Part shown: positions 1-10,837 of the stretch, in pieces
How the letters are laid out: every line of letters starts with the position of its first letter
Numbering within the stretch: position 1 is the stretch's first letter
NCBI RefSeq assembly: GCF_018918185.1
Contig: NZ_JAHLPZ010000010.1
Location: forward strand, 1 to 64,000
Length of the DNA: 64,000 bases
From: Eubacterium sp. MSJ-21
GTDB taxonomy: Bacteria > Bacillota > Clostridia > Lachnospirales > Lachnospiraceae
Reading direction: 5' to 3'
The notes under the pieces: model-generated
Databases searched by the model: none
The model's input: the letters and a program-made list of their open reading frames with translations, nothing else
Told to the model about the DNA's origin: nothing
Position numbers and translations under genes: made by a program

Positions 1-95
1 GTAAGACCCCTTGAAGACTACAAGGTTGATAGGCTTGGAGTGTAATCGTGGCAACACGTTCAGCTGACAAGTACTAATAGGTCGAGGGCTTATCC
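1..95 (+). rRNA. 23S ribosomal RNA, 3' end (partial)
   Basis: The first 95 bases match the conserved 3' end of bacterial 23S rRNA: the stretch around GTTGATAGGC, the GTACTAATAG helix and a final pyrimidine-rich closing strand near CTTATCCTT. The gene runs off the left edge, so only the end of domain VI is seen. The exact 3' end is estimated by comparison with remembered 23S termini. The tRNA genes that follow on the same strand are probably cotranscribed with the rRNA operon. Confidence 0.93.
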
Positions 96-176
96 TTAGA
101 GGTTTTGAGAACGGAAAGAAAGTCTTGTATCTGTGTGAAGTTCTGAAGGTACATGAATATTGTATCTGGCATATAA

Positions 177-248
177 TCCTCGATAGCTCAATGGTAGAGC
201 ACTCGGCTGTTAACCGAGTTGTTGTAGGTTCGAGCCCTACTCGGGGAG
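177..248 (+). tRNA. tRNA-Asn (GTT)
   Basis: The 72-nt sequence folds as a cloverleaf. The acceptor strands TCCTCGA and TCGGGGA pair over 7 bp, the anticodon stem ACTCGG/CCGAGT encloses the GTT anticodon, and the T arm carries GTTCGAGCC. It is the first tRNA after the 23S gene, with about 80 bp between. CCA is not encoded. Confidence 0.96.
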
Positions 249-256
249 TTTTTTAA

Positions 257-328
257 GGCCCCATGGTCAAGCGGTTAAGACATCGCCCTTTCACGGCGGT
301 AACACGGGTTCGATTCCCGTTGGGGTCA
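257..328 (+). tRNA. tRNA-Glu (TTC)
   Basis: The 72-nt cloverleaf has acceptor strands GGCCCCA/TGGGGTC, the anticodon TTC in the loop of CGCCC/GGCGG, and a GTTCGATTC T loop. It begins 8 nt after tRNA-Asn, consistent with processing from one precursor. CCA is not encoded. Confidence 0.96.
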
Positions 329-387
329 TTCGAAAGGATTCTCAAAAGAGGGTCCTTTTATGTGAATTTATAAATAAAGAGGCAGAG

Positions 388-408
388 CAGCTGATTACAA
401 ATCAGCTG
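388..408 (+). repeat. Perfect 9-bp inverted repeat mirroring the tRNA-Thr anticodon arm
   Basis: CAGCTGATT and AATCAGCTG flank the trinucleotide ACA and form a perfect hairpin. The 16 bases at 381-396 (GGCAGAGCAGCTGATT) are a direct copy of 439-454 inside tRNA-Thr. The reverse complement of 388-408 contains 19 bases identical to tRNA-Thr 446-464. The element therefore looks like the tRNA's anticodon arm with its loop inverted. No cloverleaf can be drawn around it, so it is not a tRNA gene. It may be a duplication remnant formed by template switching. Confidence 0.8.
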
Positions 409-421
409 ATAAAATACATAC

Positions 422-494
422 GCCGATGTGGCTCAATTGGCAGAGCAGCTGATTTGTAATCAGCAGGTTATCGGTTCGAGTCCGATCATCGGCT
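422..494 (+). tRNA. tRNA-Thr (TGT)
   Basis: The 73-nt cloverleaf has acceptor strands GCCGATG/CATCGGC, anticodon arm GCTGAT/ATCAGC with TGT in the loop, and T loop GTTCGAGTC. It is preceded by a hairpin that mirrors its anticodon arm (388-408). CCA is not encoded. Confidence 0.96.
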
Positions 495-567
495 TTGTAC
501 ATTAGATACGAAGCTATAAAGTTTCATATTGATGTATGTTGTGGGTATACAGGTATATCGACAATAC

Positions 568-641
568 GGACGTTTAGCTCAGCTGGTTAGAGCAATCGGC
601 TCATAACCGATCGGTCCCGGGTTCGAGTCCCTGAACGTCCA
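568..641 (+). tRNA. tRNA-Met (CAT), elongator type
   Basis: The 74-nt cloverleaf has acceptor strands GGACGTT/AACGTCC, anticodon CAT between ATCGG and CCGAT, and T loop GTTCGAGTC. Position 1 is a paired G, not the mismatched C of initiator tRNA, so it is an elongator. A tRNA-Ile whose CAT anticodon is modified to lysidine cannot be excluded from sequence alone. Confidence 0.9.
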
Positions 642-646
642 CTTTT

Positions 647-720
647 GGCCCGGTGGCTCAGCTGGTTAGAGCGCCGCCCTGTCACGGCGGAGGTCGTGGG
701 TTCGAACCCCATCCGGGTCG
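647..720 (+). tRNA. tRNA-Asp (GTC)
   Basis: The 74-nt cloverleaf has acceptor strands GGCCCGG/CCGGGTC, anticodon GTC in the loop of CCGCC/GGCGG, and T loop GTTCGAACC. It lies 5 nt after tRNA-Met, so the two share a precursor. Confidence 0.96.
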
Positions 721-750
721 CTTACAACTGCATATGCGTTGTTCAAATTT

Positions 751-836
751 GCCGGCATGGCGGAACTGGCAGACGCACAGGACTTAAAATCCTGCGGGAC
801 TAATCTCCCGTACCGGTTCGATTCCGGTTGCCGGCA
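751..836 (+). tRNA. tRNA-Leu (TAA)
   Basis: The 86-nt class II tRNA has acceptor strands GCCGGCA/TGCCGGC, anticodon TAA (ACTTAAAAT), a long variable arm (CGGGAC...CTCCCG) and T loop GTTCGATTC. It is the last tRNA of the cluster and is followed by a terminator. Confidence 0.96.
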
Positions 837-845
837 TATAACTTA

Positions 846-888
846 AACGGTGGAAACCTTGTAGAATCAAGGGCTTCCGCCGTTTTTT
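846..888 (+). terminator. Terminator of the rRNA-tRNA cluster
   Basis: AACGGTGGAA pairs with TTCCGCCGTT around a partly paired loop, and a run of six T follows. It sits 10 nt after tRNA-Leu and is placed to end the rRNA-tRNA transcript. Confidence 0.85.
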
Positions 889-1004
889 AATGCTTAAAAA
901 TTGTCTAGGTGTGCAAAAGGTGTGCAGAAATTACTTATTCTTTGCAAGAAAACAGGAGAAACGATCGGATAATAAATTGAAGATATCTTTAGACTGATAC
1001 GGGG

Positions 1005-1565
1005 GTGAAACAAATAATTACGCAAAAGAATTTTGTGGAGAAATTAAAAAGACGCAATGAGAAGGCTTTGGAGTATGTGATCCGTGAATATGGCGGCTAT
1101 GTGAAGGCTGCGGTGAACCGCAACCTTGCGGGACTTCCGGAGGAAATGGAAGAGTGCATGGATGATGTATTCATGGATGTGTGGGAGCATATTGAGCGGT
1201 TTGATGCGGCAAAAGGAAGTTTCAAGAATTGGATTGTTTCGATTGCCCGGTTCCGTTCGATTGACTATCTGCGCAGATACAGCCGGACATGCATGGAAGA
1301 GGATGTCTCGAATTATGAGAGCGAGCTGGCGAGAAATGACCGGATTGATACGCTGGAACAGGAGATATCCATGGAGACAGAGAAACTTCTGGAAGGACTG
1401 AAGGAAGAAGAACGTCAGATATTGCTTCGTTATTATGCGGAGGAAGAAGACGTGGACGTGCTTGCCGAAGAATATGGTGTATCGGATTCCGCCATTTACA
1501 GCAAGGTCTCCAGGGCGAAGAAGAAAGTGTGGAAAAATCATAGAAGATTGGAGGAACGGATATGA
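1005..1565 (+). CDS. ECF-type RNA polymerase sigma-70 factor
   Basis: The 186-residue protein has the two sigma domains of extracytoplasmic-function sigma factors. Region 2 is about residues 18-85 (FMDVWEHIERFD, then FKNWIVSIARFRSIDYLRR, the -10 recognition helix). Region 4 is about 120-178 (ERQILLRYYAEEEDVDVLAEE, then the helix-turn-helix SDSAIYSKVSRAKK). Translation begins at GTG 1005; no better Met precedes it, and the Shine-Dalgarno is a weak GGGG run. The stop overlaps the start of the next gene by 4 nt, so sigma factor and membrane partner are translationally coupled. This is the usual layout for a sigma factor held at the membrane by an anti-sigma protein. The target regulon cannot be read from here. 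Confidence 0.93.
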   Translation: MKQIITQKNFVEKLKRRNEKALEYVIREYGGYVKAAVNRNLAGLPEEMEECMDDVFMDVWEHIERFDAAKGSFKNWIVSIARFRSIDYLRRYSRTCMEEDVSNYESELARNDRIDTLEQEISMETEKLLEGLKEEERQILLRYYAEEEDVDVLAEEYGVSDSAIYSKVSRAKKKVWKNHRRLEERI

Positions 1566-2611
1566 GAGATATATATGAGGTTTTAAATCAGGTTCATTCA
1601 GAGAAAGAATATATGGAATTTCCAGAGATGGAAGCAGCTGCATGTATCCGGAGGGTACGGACAAAGCTTCAGGACAATCGAAAAAAACATGTATGGCGGA
1701 CAATTGCGGCGGCTCTGATCGGAGGAGTGGTATTATCCGGGGGAATTGTTTACGCAAACTCAGAAGGCATGCTGGATAAAATCTTCCATAACGATCAGAA
1801 GGAGAAGGTGCCGGAGCAGTATGTAGACCAGGAATATATCGAAGAAGATTACGCAAATGGATTGAAAGTCATCACAAATGCTAAGACGAAACTTACATTT
1901 GAGATTGAGAAGGCAATCACGACAGGCGATATGGTGGATGTGATCTGGACAGTGACCTATTCGGATTATGATGCAGAAACGTATGATGTGGATTTCCGGA
2001 TGCGGGGAGGAGACCTCTATTACGGAGATCAGAAGCTGGAAGAGACATCGTCTCTGATCCTTGGAGAGGAAAGTGATCTGAAAGAAAATCAGCGGATGTA
2101 TGACAGCATTTACCTGATTCCAGATGGTATGGAACTCGAGGAGGGGGATGTGCTTACGATGAAATTCGATGGTTTAAATGGCGAGACGACACATATTGAT
2201 AAATCCGATCCGAAATGCGCAGACCGGGATGAGGCGGATCTGGAGGCACTGTATTCTGATACGGTTTTGATCGAGGAAGCGGACTGGACATTGGAATTCG
2301 CATTGCAGGAAAGTAAGTTCGAACCGGGTACGCTTGATTGCAGCAATTCGGCGAAAATCGTGGAAGCAACGTTAAGTGAGCGGATGCTGAAATTCACAAG
2401 TATCGGTGATTTCTCTCTGCATGAGTATATCAAAATCAAGATGAAGGACGGAACGTATCTGGATGGAAAAGATTTTCAGGCAGGTGGATCCGAAGACTAT
2501 GACAAGGAACGGCAACAGATTGACTTTGTGATCGAATTTTCGATGCCGATTGACATCTCGCAGGTGGAGCTCGTTGTGATCGGAAACGAACGACTTCCAA
2601 TCAAGGAGTAA
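1562..2611 (+). CDS. DUF4179-type membrane protein, probable anti-sigma factor
   Basis: The 349-residue protein has a short charged cytoplasmic N-terminus (1-44), one transmembrane helix (about 45-64, TIAAALIGGVVLSGGIVYA) and a large acidic extracellular domain resembling the DUF4179 family. The ATGA overlap with the sigma gene and the N-in topology fit an anti-sigma factor that binds the sigma factor with residues 1-44 and senses an envelope signal outside. No zinc-binding HxxxCxxC motif is present, so it is not a ZAS-type anti-sigma. Family assignment is from overall pattern; the anti-sigma role is inferred from gene context. A terminator follows. Confidence 0.8.
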   Translation: MRDIYEVLNQVHSEKEYMEFPEMEAAACIRRVRTKLQDNRKKHVWRTIAAALIGGVVLSGGIVYANSEGMLDKIFHNDQKEKVPEQYVDQEYIEEDYANGLKVITNAKTKLTFEIEKAITTGDMVDVIWTVTYSDYDAETYDVDFRMRGGDLYYGDQKLEETSSLILGEESDLKENQRMYDSIYLIPDGMELEEGDVLTMKFDGLNGETTHIDKSDPKCADRDEADLEALYSDTVLIEEADWTLEFALQESKFEPGTLDCSNSAKIVEATLSERMLKFTSIGDFSLHEYIKIKMKDGTYLDGKDFQAGGSEDYDKERQQIDFVIEFSMPIDISQVELVVIGNERLPIKE

Positions 2612-2628
2612 ATTCACATAAAAAGATA

Positions 2629-2660
2629 GAAAGACCGCGGATCGAATCTGCGGTCTTTCG
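2629..2660 (+). terminator. Terminator after the sigma/anti-sigma pair
   Basis: AAAGACCGCGGAT and ATCTGCGGTCTTT form a strong hairpin with a 3-nt loop, followed by a short T-rich tract. It separates the sigma operon from the chemoreceptor gene. Confidence 0.8.
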
Positions 2661-2671
2661 TGTTCTTATGA

Positions 2672-2700
2672 TTGAATCCTGACGCAAAAAGTGGTAAAAT
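2672..2700 (+). promoter_or_regulatory. Sigma-A-type promoter of the chemoreceptor gene
   Basis: TTGAAT (2672-2677) and TAAAAT (2695-2700) are separated by 17 bp. They lie 36 bp before the chemoreceptor start, with AGGAGG in between as ribosome binding site. Confidence 0.6.
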
Positions 2701-2735
2701 ATGAATAGTATTTTTGTTACAGGAGGTTTTGGTAT

Positions 2736-5901
<3,166 letters not shown>

Positions 5902-5940
5902 GAAACACGGAATTCAAACAAGATCAGAAATAGTAATCCC

Positions 5941-5975
5941 AAGACTGCAACGTATCTGCGTTGCAGTCTTTTTTC
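5941..5975 (+). terminator. Terminator after the beta-glucosidase gene
   Basis: AAGACTGCAACG pairs perfectly with CGTTGCAGTCTT around a 6-nt loop and is followed by six T. It closes the chemoreceptor/beta-glucosidase unit. Confidence 0.9.
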
Positions 5976-6137
5976 AGTTTATCTTAATAAATGTTATTTA
6001 TAAACGCTCGCACGCTACACAAGGTTTGCGTGCCAATGTTCCCGTACTTGCATATAGTATATTAGAAACTTCGACCAGATATTTCGCAATGTGAGTTGGG
6101 TATATGTATTATTCATAAGCAGACCATTGGAGCATGT

Positions 6138-6194
6138 CGGTACTTAATAAGCAGGGAAGTCAATTTGTTGACTGATCCTGCGAATTTAGTACCG
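6138..6194 (+). repeat. Intergenic hairpin element, copy A (shared with 14739-14774)
   Basis: In this 398-bp gene-free gap the outer strands CGGTACTTAAT and GCGAATTTAGTACCG pair (10 of 11 positions). Inside lies a second stem, GCAGG/CCTGC, and a third, AGTCAA/TTGACT, around TTTG. Copy B at 14739 keeps the same outer strands but has a different short paired tip, so the fold is kept while the tip varies. GCGGAAGTGAGCG follows at 6201, a motif that recurs at 29655. No coding potential was seen in the gap. Confidence 0.7.
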
Positions 6195-6299
6195 TTACAT
6201 GCGGAAGTGAGCGGGCGCGCGTCTGCGATGAAAATACATATATCCAACGGAAGTTGCGATAAAATTCGAAGTTTCAAAAAAATATTTGGAGGGAACAAT

Positions 6300-7175
6300 A
6301 TGGCACGTGTGTTTATTGGTGTAGGACATGGAGGCGCCGATCCCGGCGCCGTCGGCTATCTTATCGAAAAGGATGTGAATCTGAAGATGGCGAAAGCCTG
6401 CTACGATTATCTGTGGGCAAGGGGCGTTGACACACAGATTTCCCGAACAGGGGATGTGACCGACCGGCTGGTGTCGAAGATCGACCGTTGTAATGCATTT
6501 GCACCGGATCTCGCTTTGGATATTCACAACAACGCCGGCGGCGGAGATGGATTCGAGATCTTTCACAGTGTCGTTGGCGGCAAAGGAAAGGAGCTTGCAA
6601 AAAACATCGAGAAAGAGATTGTGAAGATTGGACAGAACAGCCGGGGCATAAAGACTAAGAAAAATTCCTATGGGCGCGATTATTTCGGATTTATCCGGAG
6701 CACGAAATGCCCGGCGGTCATCTGCGAGGGGGTATTTGTAGATAACAGATCAGATGCGGCACAGGCAGATACCGATGTGGAGTGCTGCACATTTGGGGAG
6801 GCATATGCTCGTGGAATCCTGGCTACACTTGGGATTGCAGATGTCGCCATGGAGGATATTTCATCCGGAAAAACAGCTGTCACACTGGGCAGAGAGAATC
6901 CTGCGTCCGGGAATGGAACAACAACCCGGAAAGGCGTGGAACCAATCAATCCGCAAGAAAAAACATATAAGAACGAATACCGGGTAAAGGTAACAGCAAA
7001 TGGCTTGAATATCCGCAAGGACGCAGGTATATCCCATGCAGTAACAGGGGTAATCCGCGACAAGGGGGTATACACGATCGTGGCTGAAAAGACGGTATCC
7101 GGGCAGAAATGGGGAAAACTGAAAAGCGGTGCCGGATGGATCTGTCTTGCCTACACAAAAAAGTGTAACACTTGA
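6300..7175 (+). CDS. N-acetylmuramoyl-L-alanine amidase with C-terminal SH3 domain
   Basis: The 291-residue protein starts with an Amidase_3 domain (about 2-180). Zinc ligands are likely His10 (GVGHGG), a Glu in YLIEKDV and the His in DIHNNA, with catalytic Glu in VICEGVF. A bacterial SH3 domain (about 228-290, NGLNIRKDAG... GWICLAYT) should bind the wall. It cleaves the MurNAc-L-Ala bond of peptidoglycan. The open frame extends upstream to 6096, but the ATG at 6300 has GGAGGG 6 bp before it and the upstream part has no family likeness. No signal peptide is present, which is more typical of phage endolysins than of secreted autolysins. No holin lies beside it. Confidence 0.88.
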   Translation: MARVFIGVGHGGADPGAVGYLIEKDVNLKMAKACYDYLWARGVDTQISRTGDVTDRLVSKIDRCNAFAPDLALDIHNNAGGGDGFEIFHSVVGGKGKELAKNIEKEIVKIGQNSRGIKTKKNSYGRDYFGFIRSTKCPAVICEGVFVDNRSDAAQADTDVECCTFGEAYARGILATLGIADVAMEDISSGKTAVTLGRENPASGNGTTTRKGVEPINPQEKTYKNEYRVKVTANGLNIRKDAGISHAVTGVIRDKGVYTIVAEKTVSGQKWGKLKSGAGWICLAYTKKCNT

Positions 7176-7231
7176 CAATTAAAATCAAAAATAAAAATTC
7201 ACAAAGGATTCTCAAGTTGATAATATTGTGC

Positions 7232-7376
7232 TATAATCTATACAATATTGGCTGTGGCTGAATATAGGAAATCAGAGTGATATGGAACGAGATTTCCGGG
7301 TGAGACACAGACATCATGGAGATTTGTCAGACAGATAAATTTCAGATATACATTTGGTGCGGAACACGAATGTATG
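7232..7376 (+). promoter_or_regulatory. Candidate promoter -10 and structured leader of the Lrp-type gene
   Basis: A TATAAT at 7232-7237 lacks a good -35 at the usual distance. It is followed by about 150 nt of leader with two hairpins, GGAAATC/GATTTCC (7267-7297) and ATACATT/AATGTAT (7348-7375). The second ends just before the AGGAGG ribosome binding site. No known riboswitch was recognised. Confidence 0.4.
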
Positions 7377-7394
7377 AAATAGGAGGATTACAAA

Positions 7395-7970
7395 ATGGAA
7401 AAAAGAGAGCTGGTATATTACAGATTGGATAAGATCGATGGTAAGATTCTGGATATCCTGCAGGGAAACGCTAGAGCATCCCTGAAGGAGATTGCAGAGC
7501 AGGTGTTTTTATCTCCAACGGCTGTTGGCGCCCGTATTGACCGTATGCTGCAGGAGGGCGTACTGGAAGGGTTTACAACGCGGTTGAATCCGGAGTCAAT
7601 GGGACATTATATCAAGGCATTTGTCAATCTGGAGGTGCAGCCGGAGCAGAGGGAAGAGTTTAATGAGTATATCAATGGCGTGCTGAATGTTGTAGAATGT
7701 AATTGCGTGACAGGTGATTTCTCGATGTTGATTGAGGTTCGTTTCCCAACAACAACCGAGCTTGATCATTTCGTAGGCGAGCTTCAGAAGTTTGGAAAGA
7801 CAAAGACGCAGATTGTATTTTCAACAGTTGTAAAACATAGATGCCGGTATTGGAAGGTTGATGGCAGGGATTTTGAGTCTCATGCCAAAGTTGCAGAAAA
7901 CCAGGAGACAGAGAAGGCTGATAAGGCAGAGAAGACCGCGAAGGCAGAGAAGGCTTCTAAAACTGAGTAG
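7395..7970 (+). CDS. Lrp/AsnC-family transcriptional regulator
   Basis: The 191-residue protein has the Lrp winged helix (about 8-65: LDKIDGKILDILQGNARASL, then SPTAVGARIDRMLQEGVLEG) and the C-terminal RAM ligand-binding domain (about 72-150). It would sense an amino acid and regulate nitrogen metabolism. It lies directly upstream of gdhA, so glutamate dehydrogenase is the natural candidate target; this is inference from position. After the RAM domain it has an odd tail of about 25 residues rich in Lys, Ala and Glu (EKADKAEKTAKAEKASKTE), which is low-complexity and probably disordered. AGGAGG lies 8 bp before the ATG. Confidence 0.9.
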   Translation: MEKRELVYYRLDKIDGKILDILQGNARASLKEIAEQVFLSPTAVGARIDRMLQEGVLEGFTTRLNPESMGHYIKAFVNLEVQPEQREEFNEYINGVLNVVECNCVTGDFSMLIEVRFPTTTELDHFVGELQKFGKTKTQIVFSTVVKHRCRYWKVDGRDFESHAKVAENQETEKADKAEKTAKAEKASKTE

Positions 7971-8111
7971 ATAGAGAACCCAATGGGAGCTGGGACAGGA
8001 TGCGAGAAGCACATGACGGATGAACCAGAATCAGAATGACAACATAACGGACAATTTTGCAGAGCTTTATTAAGTGAAAATAAATTTCACGAAAGATTCT
8101 AAAGTTTTTCC

Positions 8112-8140
8112 TTTACATTTGTTTGTTTTAGTATTATAAT
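8112..8140 (+). promoter_or_regulatory. Promoter of gdhA
   Basis: TTTACA (8112-8117) and a perfect TATAAT (8135-8140) are separated by 17 bp, 55 bp before the gdhA start. This is a strong sigma-A-type promoter, in keeping with the highly biased codon use of the gene. Confidence 0.8.
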
Positions 8141-8155
8141 GTGCCTATCGGTTGA

Positions 8156-9556
<1,401 letters not shown>

Positions 9557-9584
9557 TTCTTAGAAAACTCTATAAGAACTTTTC

Positions 9585-9613
9585 AGGGCTGCCCTTTTGG
9601 GCAGCCTTTTTAT
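9585..9613 (+). terminator. Terminator of gdhA
   Basis: GGCTGCCC and GGGCAGCC form an 8-bp GC-rich stem around TTTT, followed by six T. It is 30 bp after the gdhA stop. Confidence 0.93.
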
Positions 9614-9669
9614 AATTTTTTGGAAAAGCTGAAAAACGGGGCAGAAACTTAATAGGTTTGCAATACAAT

Positions 9670-9912
9670 TTAGTCTATTTCCTGTTCCAAATTATTAAAA
9701 ATATCAGCATTAAAGAAATCAGACAATGTCATATCAAGACCATCACAAAACTTTTTGATGGTCGTAATGGAAATATCTCTGCGTTTTTCGTCCATCATAC
9801 TATATGCTGTGGATGGAGTTACGCCAGATCTGGTCGCTAATTCGTTATATTTTATATTGCGTTCCTTGCAAATGTCTTTGAATCTTAATACAACAGCATC
9901 TTTAACAGTCAT
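9670..9912 (-). CDS. Cro/CI (XRE) family helix-turn-helix repressor
   Basis: The 80-residue protein is almost only an XRE helix-turn-helix domain: FKDICKERNIKYNELATRSG, then the recognition helix TPSTAYSMMDEKR, then ISITTIKKFCDGLDMTLSDFF, the usual fourth and fifth helices. It lies on the - strand, divergent from the serine recombinase gene at 10074. AGGAG lies upstream on the coding strand. The 160 bp between the two genes hold overlapping palindromes that are good candidates for its operator. It probably represses itself and the recombinase and marks the left edge of the accessory island. Confidence 0.9.
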   Translation of the reverse strand: MTVKDAVVLRFKDICKERNIKYNELATRSGVTPSTAYSMMDEKRRDISITTIKKFCDGLDMTLSDFFNADIFNNLEQEID

Positions 9913-9966
9913 TTTATATACTCCTATATTTCATAAAAGATAGTATAAGTTTATAAATTTACACGC

Positions 9967-9989
9967 ATACGCGTATACGCACTTGCGTA
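9967..9989. promoter_or_regulatory. Overlapping palindromes between repressor and recombinase genes
   Basis: Three palindromes overlap within 23 bp: ATACGCGTAT (9967-9976), GCGTATACGC (9971-9980) and TACGC-ACTT-GCGTA (9976-9989). The last contains TTGCGT (9983-9988), the -35 of the rightward promoter. This is the expected arrangement for an operator of the adjacent Cro/CI repressor. A recombinase-binding site is the alternative. Confidence 0.6.
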
Positions 9990-10011
9990 ATATAGAAAAA
10001 GTATTTATAAT
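9983..10011 (+). promoter_or_regulatory. Promoter of the serine recombinase gene
   Basis: TTGCGT (9983-9988) and TATAAT (10006-10011) are spaced by exactly 17 bp, 63 bp before the recombinase start. The -35 is inside a palindrome, so binding there would block transcription. Confidence 0.65.
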
Positions 10012-10073
10012 TTATTTCTGTGTTTACATTGCCTGCTTTATATTTGGAGTTGAAGATATAAAGGAGGTTTTGC

Positions 10074-10697
10074 ATGAAAAGATATGGCTATGTGCGTGTA
10101 TCCTCAAAGGATCAAAATCTAAATCGACAACTCGATGCATTTTCAGAATTAGGTCTGGAGTCCAAGTACATTTATATTGATAAAATGTCGGGAAAAGATT
10201 TTAAGAGACCAAATTATAAAAAGATGGTTTCAAAGCTTAGGGCTGGTGACATCGTTGTGATTATGAGTATTGACCGATTGGGAAGAAATTATGATGAGAT
10301 ATTGGAACAATGGAGGATGCTTACAAAAGAAAAACGTGTAGATATTGAAGTAATTGATATGCCGCTGCTCAATACAAATTATGAAAGAGATGGGCTTACA
10401 GGCGTTTTTATCTCAGATTTGGTTTTGCAGATACTCGCTTATGTTGCGGAAACGGAACGTTCGTTTATTAAGCAGAGACAAGCAGAAGGTATTGTGGCGG
10501 CAAAGGCCAGAGGTGTGAAGTTTGGCGTTTCAAAAATTGAATTGCCGGAAGAAAAGCTTGAGGAATTTATCAGGCTATGGCAACAAGGAGAAATCACAAT
10601 CAGGCAGGCAGCTAGTGAGTTAGGAATCAGTTCATCAACATTTTATAGAAGATGTAAGGAAATGCAGAATGATATGGAAAAATGTTGCAAAAGGTAG
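10074..10697 (+). CDS. Serine site-specific recombinase (resolvase/invertase type)
   Basis: The 207-residue protein has a resolvase catalytic domain (1-140) starting YGYVRVSSKDQN, where Ser10 is the likely nucleophile. The conserved IDRLGRNYDEI arginine motif and the E-helix ETERSFIKQRQAEGI follow, and then a C-terminal helix-turn-helix (about 155-200, GEITIRQAASELGISSSTFY). It would cut and rejoin DNA at short crossover sites as a resolvase or DNA invertase. The size matches small Tn3-resolvase/Hin-like enzymes, not the large integrases. GGAGG precedes the ATG. Together with the divergent repressor and the AT-rich DNA that follows, it suggests that the segment was mobile. No transposase is present. 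Confidence 0.92.
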   Translation: MKRYGYVRVSSKDQNLNRQLDAFSELGLESKYIYIDKMSGKDFKRPNYKKMVSKLRAGDIVVIMSIDRLGRNYDEILEQWRMLTKEKRVDIEVIDMPLLNTNYERDGLTGVFISDLVLQILAYVAETERSFIKQRQAEGIVAAKARGVKFGVSKIELPEEKLEEFIRLWQQGEITIRQAASELGISSSTFYRRCKEMQNDMEKCCKR

Positions 10698-10728
10698 GCA
10701 ATGTGAAACACATAATTGGTTATGAAAT

Positions 10729-10764
10729 AAGCTCGTAAATCAAAGATTTATGGAGCTTTTTTTT
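10729..10764 (+). terminator. Terminator after the serine recombinase gene
   Basis: AAGCTC and TAAATC pair with GATTTA and GAGCTT around AAA, followed by eight T. It separates the recombinase from the SPFH operon. Confidence 0.85.
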
Positions 10765-10778
10765 ATTATATATGAGTT

Positions 10779-10804
10779 GTTTCAAAAAGTCTACTTTGTG
10801 AAAC
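10779..10804. promoter_or_regulatory. 26-bp dyad upstream of the SPFH operon
   Basis: GTTTCA and AAAGT on the left mirror ACTTT and TGAAAC on the right with a single mismatched pair and a 2-bp centre. It lies 33 bp before the SPFH gene, right after the preceding terminator, where the promoter of this operon must be. It is a candidate operator. Confidence 0.5.
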
Positions 10805-10837
10805 AGTATGAAATAAAGAGGAGGAGAGGTGATAACT

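Noticed and set aside
388-408. A seventh tRNA gene or tRNA pseudogene
   Set aside because: Only the anticodon-arm part is represented; no acceptor, D or T arms can be drawn.
1044-1856. 270-codon open frame on the - strand across the sigma factor and DUF4179 genes
   Set aside because: It spans two convincing overlapping + strand genes and shows no domain pattern.
6096-6299. N-terminal extension of the amidase
   Set aside because: It crosses the dispersed hairpin element, has no amidase-like sequence and no ribosome binding site, whereas ATG 6300 has a good one.
7238-7394. A known riboswitch or T-box before the Lrp-type gene
   Set aside because: Two hairpins are present, but I could not find conserved riboswitch or T-box sequence motifs.
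10074-10697. Large serine integrase of a prophage
   Set aside because: The protein has only 207 residues, the size of resolvases/invertases, and no phage structural or lysis genes follow.
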